The position numbers and the translations under genes were made by a program. The notes beneath the pieces are model-generated. The model was not told where the DNA came from, did not search any database, and saw nothing but the letters and a program-made list of their open reading frames with translations. Source: CAWCVR01 sp963799105 (GTDB taxonomy: Bacteria; Acidobacteriota; Terriglobia; Bryobacterales; Bryobacteraceae). Taken from it: 64,000 nucleotides of DNA. Within the stretch, counting starts at the first letter, position 1. Each line of letters starts with the position of its first letter. This document shows, piece by piece, positions 62,818 to 64,000 of the stretch. The stretch spans positions 310,001 to 374,000 of the forward strand of contig CAWCVR010000007.1 of assembly GCA_963799105.1 (NCBI GenBank), read 5' to 3'.

Positions 62818-63352
62818 CGGGCCGGGTGGCCGACAATGGACTGGCGCGGGACGTCGAGGCCCTTGCCGCGGGTGGCGGAAACGGAGACGTAGTCCGCGAA
62901 ATCGTGCGCCGCCTCCTAGCGTTCGATCAGCGGAAGCAGACGGGCGTTCTCGCGCATGAGATCGATCTTGTTCAGCACCAGCCGCGCCGGCGCGGGGGAC
63001 TCGGCGAGCATGGAGACGGCGCGGCGGTCCTCCTCGCCGAAGGGCCGTGCCGCGTCGGCCACGTACGGCAGCAGGTCGCGCTCCCCGGGCGAGTTGCGCA
63101 CGGTATCCATCAGCCGCCTGTTGAGCGGCGAATCGGCCGTTGAATGCCGGGCGTGTTCACGAAAATGATCTGCGCCCGCGGCAGCGTCAGTACGCCCTGT
63201 ACGGCGGTCCGCGTGGTCTGCGGCTTATCCGCCACGATGGCGATCTTTTGCCCCACCAGGGCGTTCATGAGGGTTGATTTGCCAGAGTTGCGCCGCCCCA
63301 CCAGCGAGACCGACCCAGAACGAAAAGCGTCGATCGTGGATTGGATGCGATC
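62818..63352 (-). pseudogene. era: Decayed copy of the GTPase gene era
   Basis: The open frame from 63352 reads SVSLVGRRNSGKSTLMNALV (G1), ADKPQTTRTAVQGVLTLPRA (G2) and FVNTPGIQ. The G3 motif normally reads DTPG, so Asp is lost. A one-base deletion in a G-run near 63140 shifts the frame. The next frame continues as ADSPLNRRLMDTVRNSP, LLPYVADAARPFGEEDR, VLNKIDLM (G4) and LLPLIER. A TAG at 62916-62918 interrupts it. Beyond the stop the same frame reads AAHDFADYVSVSATRGKGLD and then ends near 62818. The KH domain is missing. Three independent lesions show it is not functional; a working era must lie elsewhere. Confidence 0.8.
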
Positions 63353-64000
63353 CTATTGTCCCATTTACGGGGCGACGAACTGGCGGCGGTCCGGGCCGGG
63401 GCAAGAGCCCGACAGCCCGCTGATACAGTCTTTCAGGTTGAAACCCGCACGTGGCGCGTCGGGACCTCGCTTGGTGAGCTCGAACACCCCGTTTTCGTGA
63501 GATGGGGACGACACGTCGTAGGTTCCCCCAAGCGGGGTGTCATGTAGTTCCCCCGCAAAGCCGATAGAGAACCGCGTACCGAGAGAGGAGCCGACCGAAT
63601 CGAAGGAGATCTTCGACCCTGGCAGTCGTTCCGCTACGCGAAGAAGCGCACCAGGTTGCCGCCCGGTAAGTTCATCGCTGGCGCACGATGCCCTCCATCT
63701 TATGGCGGCCATCCTGAGAATCATGGCCGACATGAGGCAGGCCCGTAACTCGCCCAATGTTCCGCGCAGCCACTCGCAAACGGACCGGTGCCGGGCCTGT
63801 GGCTTCCGGGATGTCTGTGAACATTATCGGTAGCGGTCCCTCCGGGCAAATCCGGGGGCACGACGTTAAGCGGCCAAGTGGCTCACGAGTCCCCGTGGCT
63901 AGGATAGTCTCTACTCAGCCCGCACCGGCCTCGGCCACCGCGCCCCTACAGTCATGAAGAGTGACCGCCTGGTCTAGCCCTTGATCGGCAGCCACTTCGA
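63353..64000. other. Unassigned right-hand tail
   Basis: 648 bases without an intact gene. Short frames on both strands lack domains apart from the possible nuclease relic at 63690-63833. Single copies of CRISPR-like text (GTTGAAAC near 63440) are not repeated, so there is no array. Confidence 0.5.
63690..63833 (+). pseudogene. Possible C-terminal relic of a Cas4/PD-(D/E)XK nuclease
   Basis: The end of a plus-strand frame reads MAAILRIMADMRQARNSPNV, PRSHSQTDRCRACGFRDVCE and HYR. A proline-bearing linker followed by CxxCx5C is the C-terminal iron-sulfur signature of Cas4-like and related nucleases. The nuclease core (the PD and ExK motifs) is not found upstream. With only about 45 residues this is a weak match and could be chance. 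Confidence 0.3.

Noticed and set aside
63425..63450. CAGGTTGAAACC-like text as a CRISPR repeat
   Set aside because: It occurs once, with no second copy at spacer distance.

Overview
The window comes from a GC-rich bacterium of the Acidobacteriota, most likely close to Solibacter/Bryobacterales. The inference rests on lineage-typical families recognised by eye: several secreted proteins of the VWFA-related Acidobacterial type (TIGR03436), several carrying the Solibacter C-terminal domain (TIGR03437), CRTAC1-like FG-GAP proteins with a C-terminal ASPIC/UnbV domain, and an Oar-like TonB-dependent receptor with an N-terminal carboxypeptidase-regulatory-like domain. No database search was possible, so family names come from motif recognition.

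Bases 1-35,560 form one long block of paralogous exported proteins: VWFA-related proteins (1-276, 620-2824, 11340-13109, 26759-28297, 28362-30530, a relic at 10593-11119 and a divergent relative at 16643-19156), four CRTAC1-like proteins (3042-4718, 4919-6601, 8915-10582, 13181-14854), five TPR proteins (6604, 7755, 14876, 33273, 34398), two proteins joining a CxxCH haem motif, PD40 repeats and TPRs (19153, 30681), and one TonB-dependent receptor (22288-25956). Genes 4919-10582 are almost certainly one operon (2-base gap, TGATG and ATGA overlaps), and 16643-21675 is another (GTGA overlap). The right part of the block (28362-35558) repeats gene types of the left part (620-8918). Nearly every product has a signal peptide, so the block looks like a lineage-expanded cell-envelope module whose job is unknown.

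Bases 35,560-45,680 are mixed: an IS1380-type transposase scrap, a Tat-exported flavoprotein (36389), a TIGR03437 protein (38184), tRNA-Cys, tRNA-Val, a SNF2 helicase broken by two single-base frameshifts (40159-43445), an AlaC-type aminotransferase (43502), a DUF4159 protein and tRNA-Glu. The 3' end of tRNA-Glu is repeated 1.84 kb downstream. The two 66-bp copies bracket the 5' part of a decayed tyrosine recombinase and a PEP-CTERM protein, and the recombinase C-terminus lies just beyond; this is a degraded tRNA-targeted element.

Bases 48,000-57,250 carry a Tat/lipoprotein amidase, a truncated regulatory-domain relic, a Tat-exported aldo/keto reductase with two iron-sulfur-type cysteine clusters, a TIGR03437 protein, a HEAT-repeat protein, an IS3 scrap and a PD40 protein. 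Bases 57,250-58,900 are a gene graveyard: relics of a CpaF/TadA ATPase and an STT3-like glycosyltransferase abutting an IS1380 transposase relic. Bases 59,003-62,751 read best as one protein, GH16-TIGR03437-GH3, cut in two by one frameshift. A decayed copy of era and an unassigned 650-base tail close the window.

Regulatory signals worth noting are a sigma70-like promoter bracketed by two direct repeats upstream of the TonB receptor, a 57-bp element shared upstream of the flavoprotein and the aldo/keto reductase, and a pair of GGATCAANTTGATCC palindromes near the left edge.
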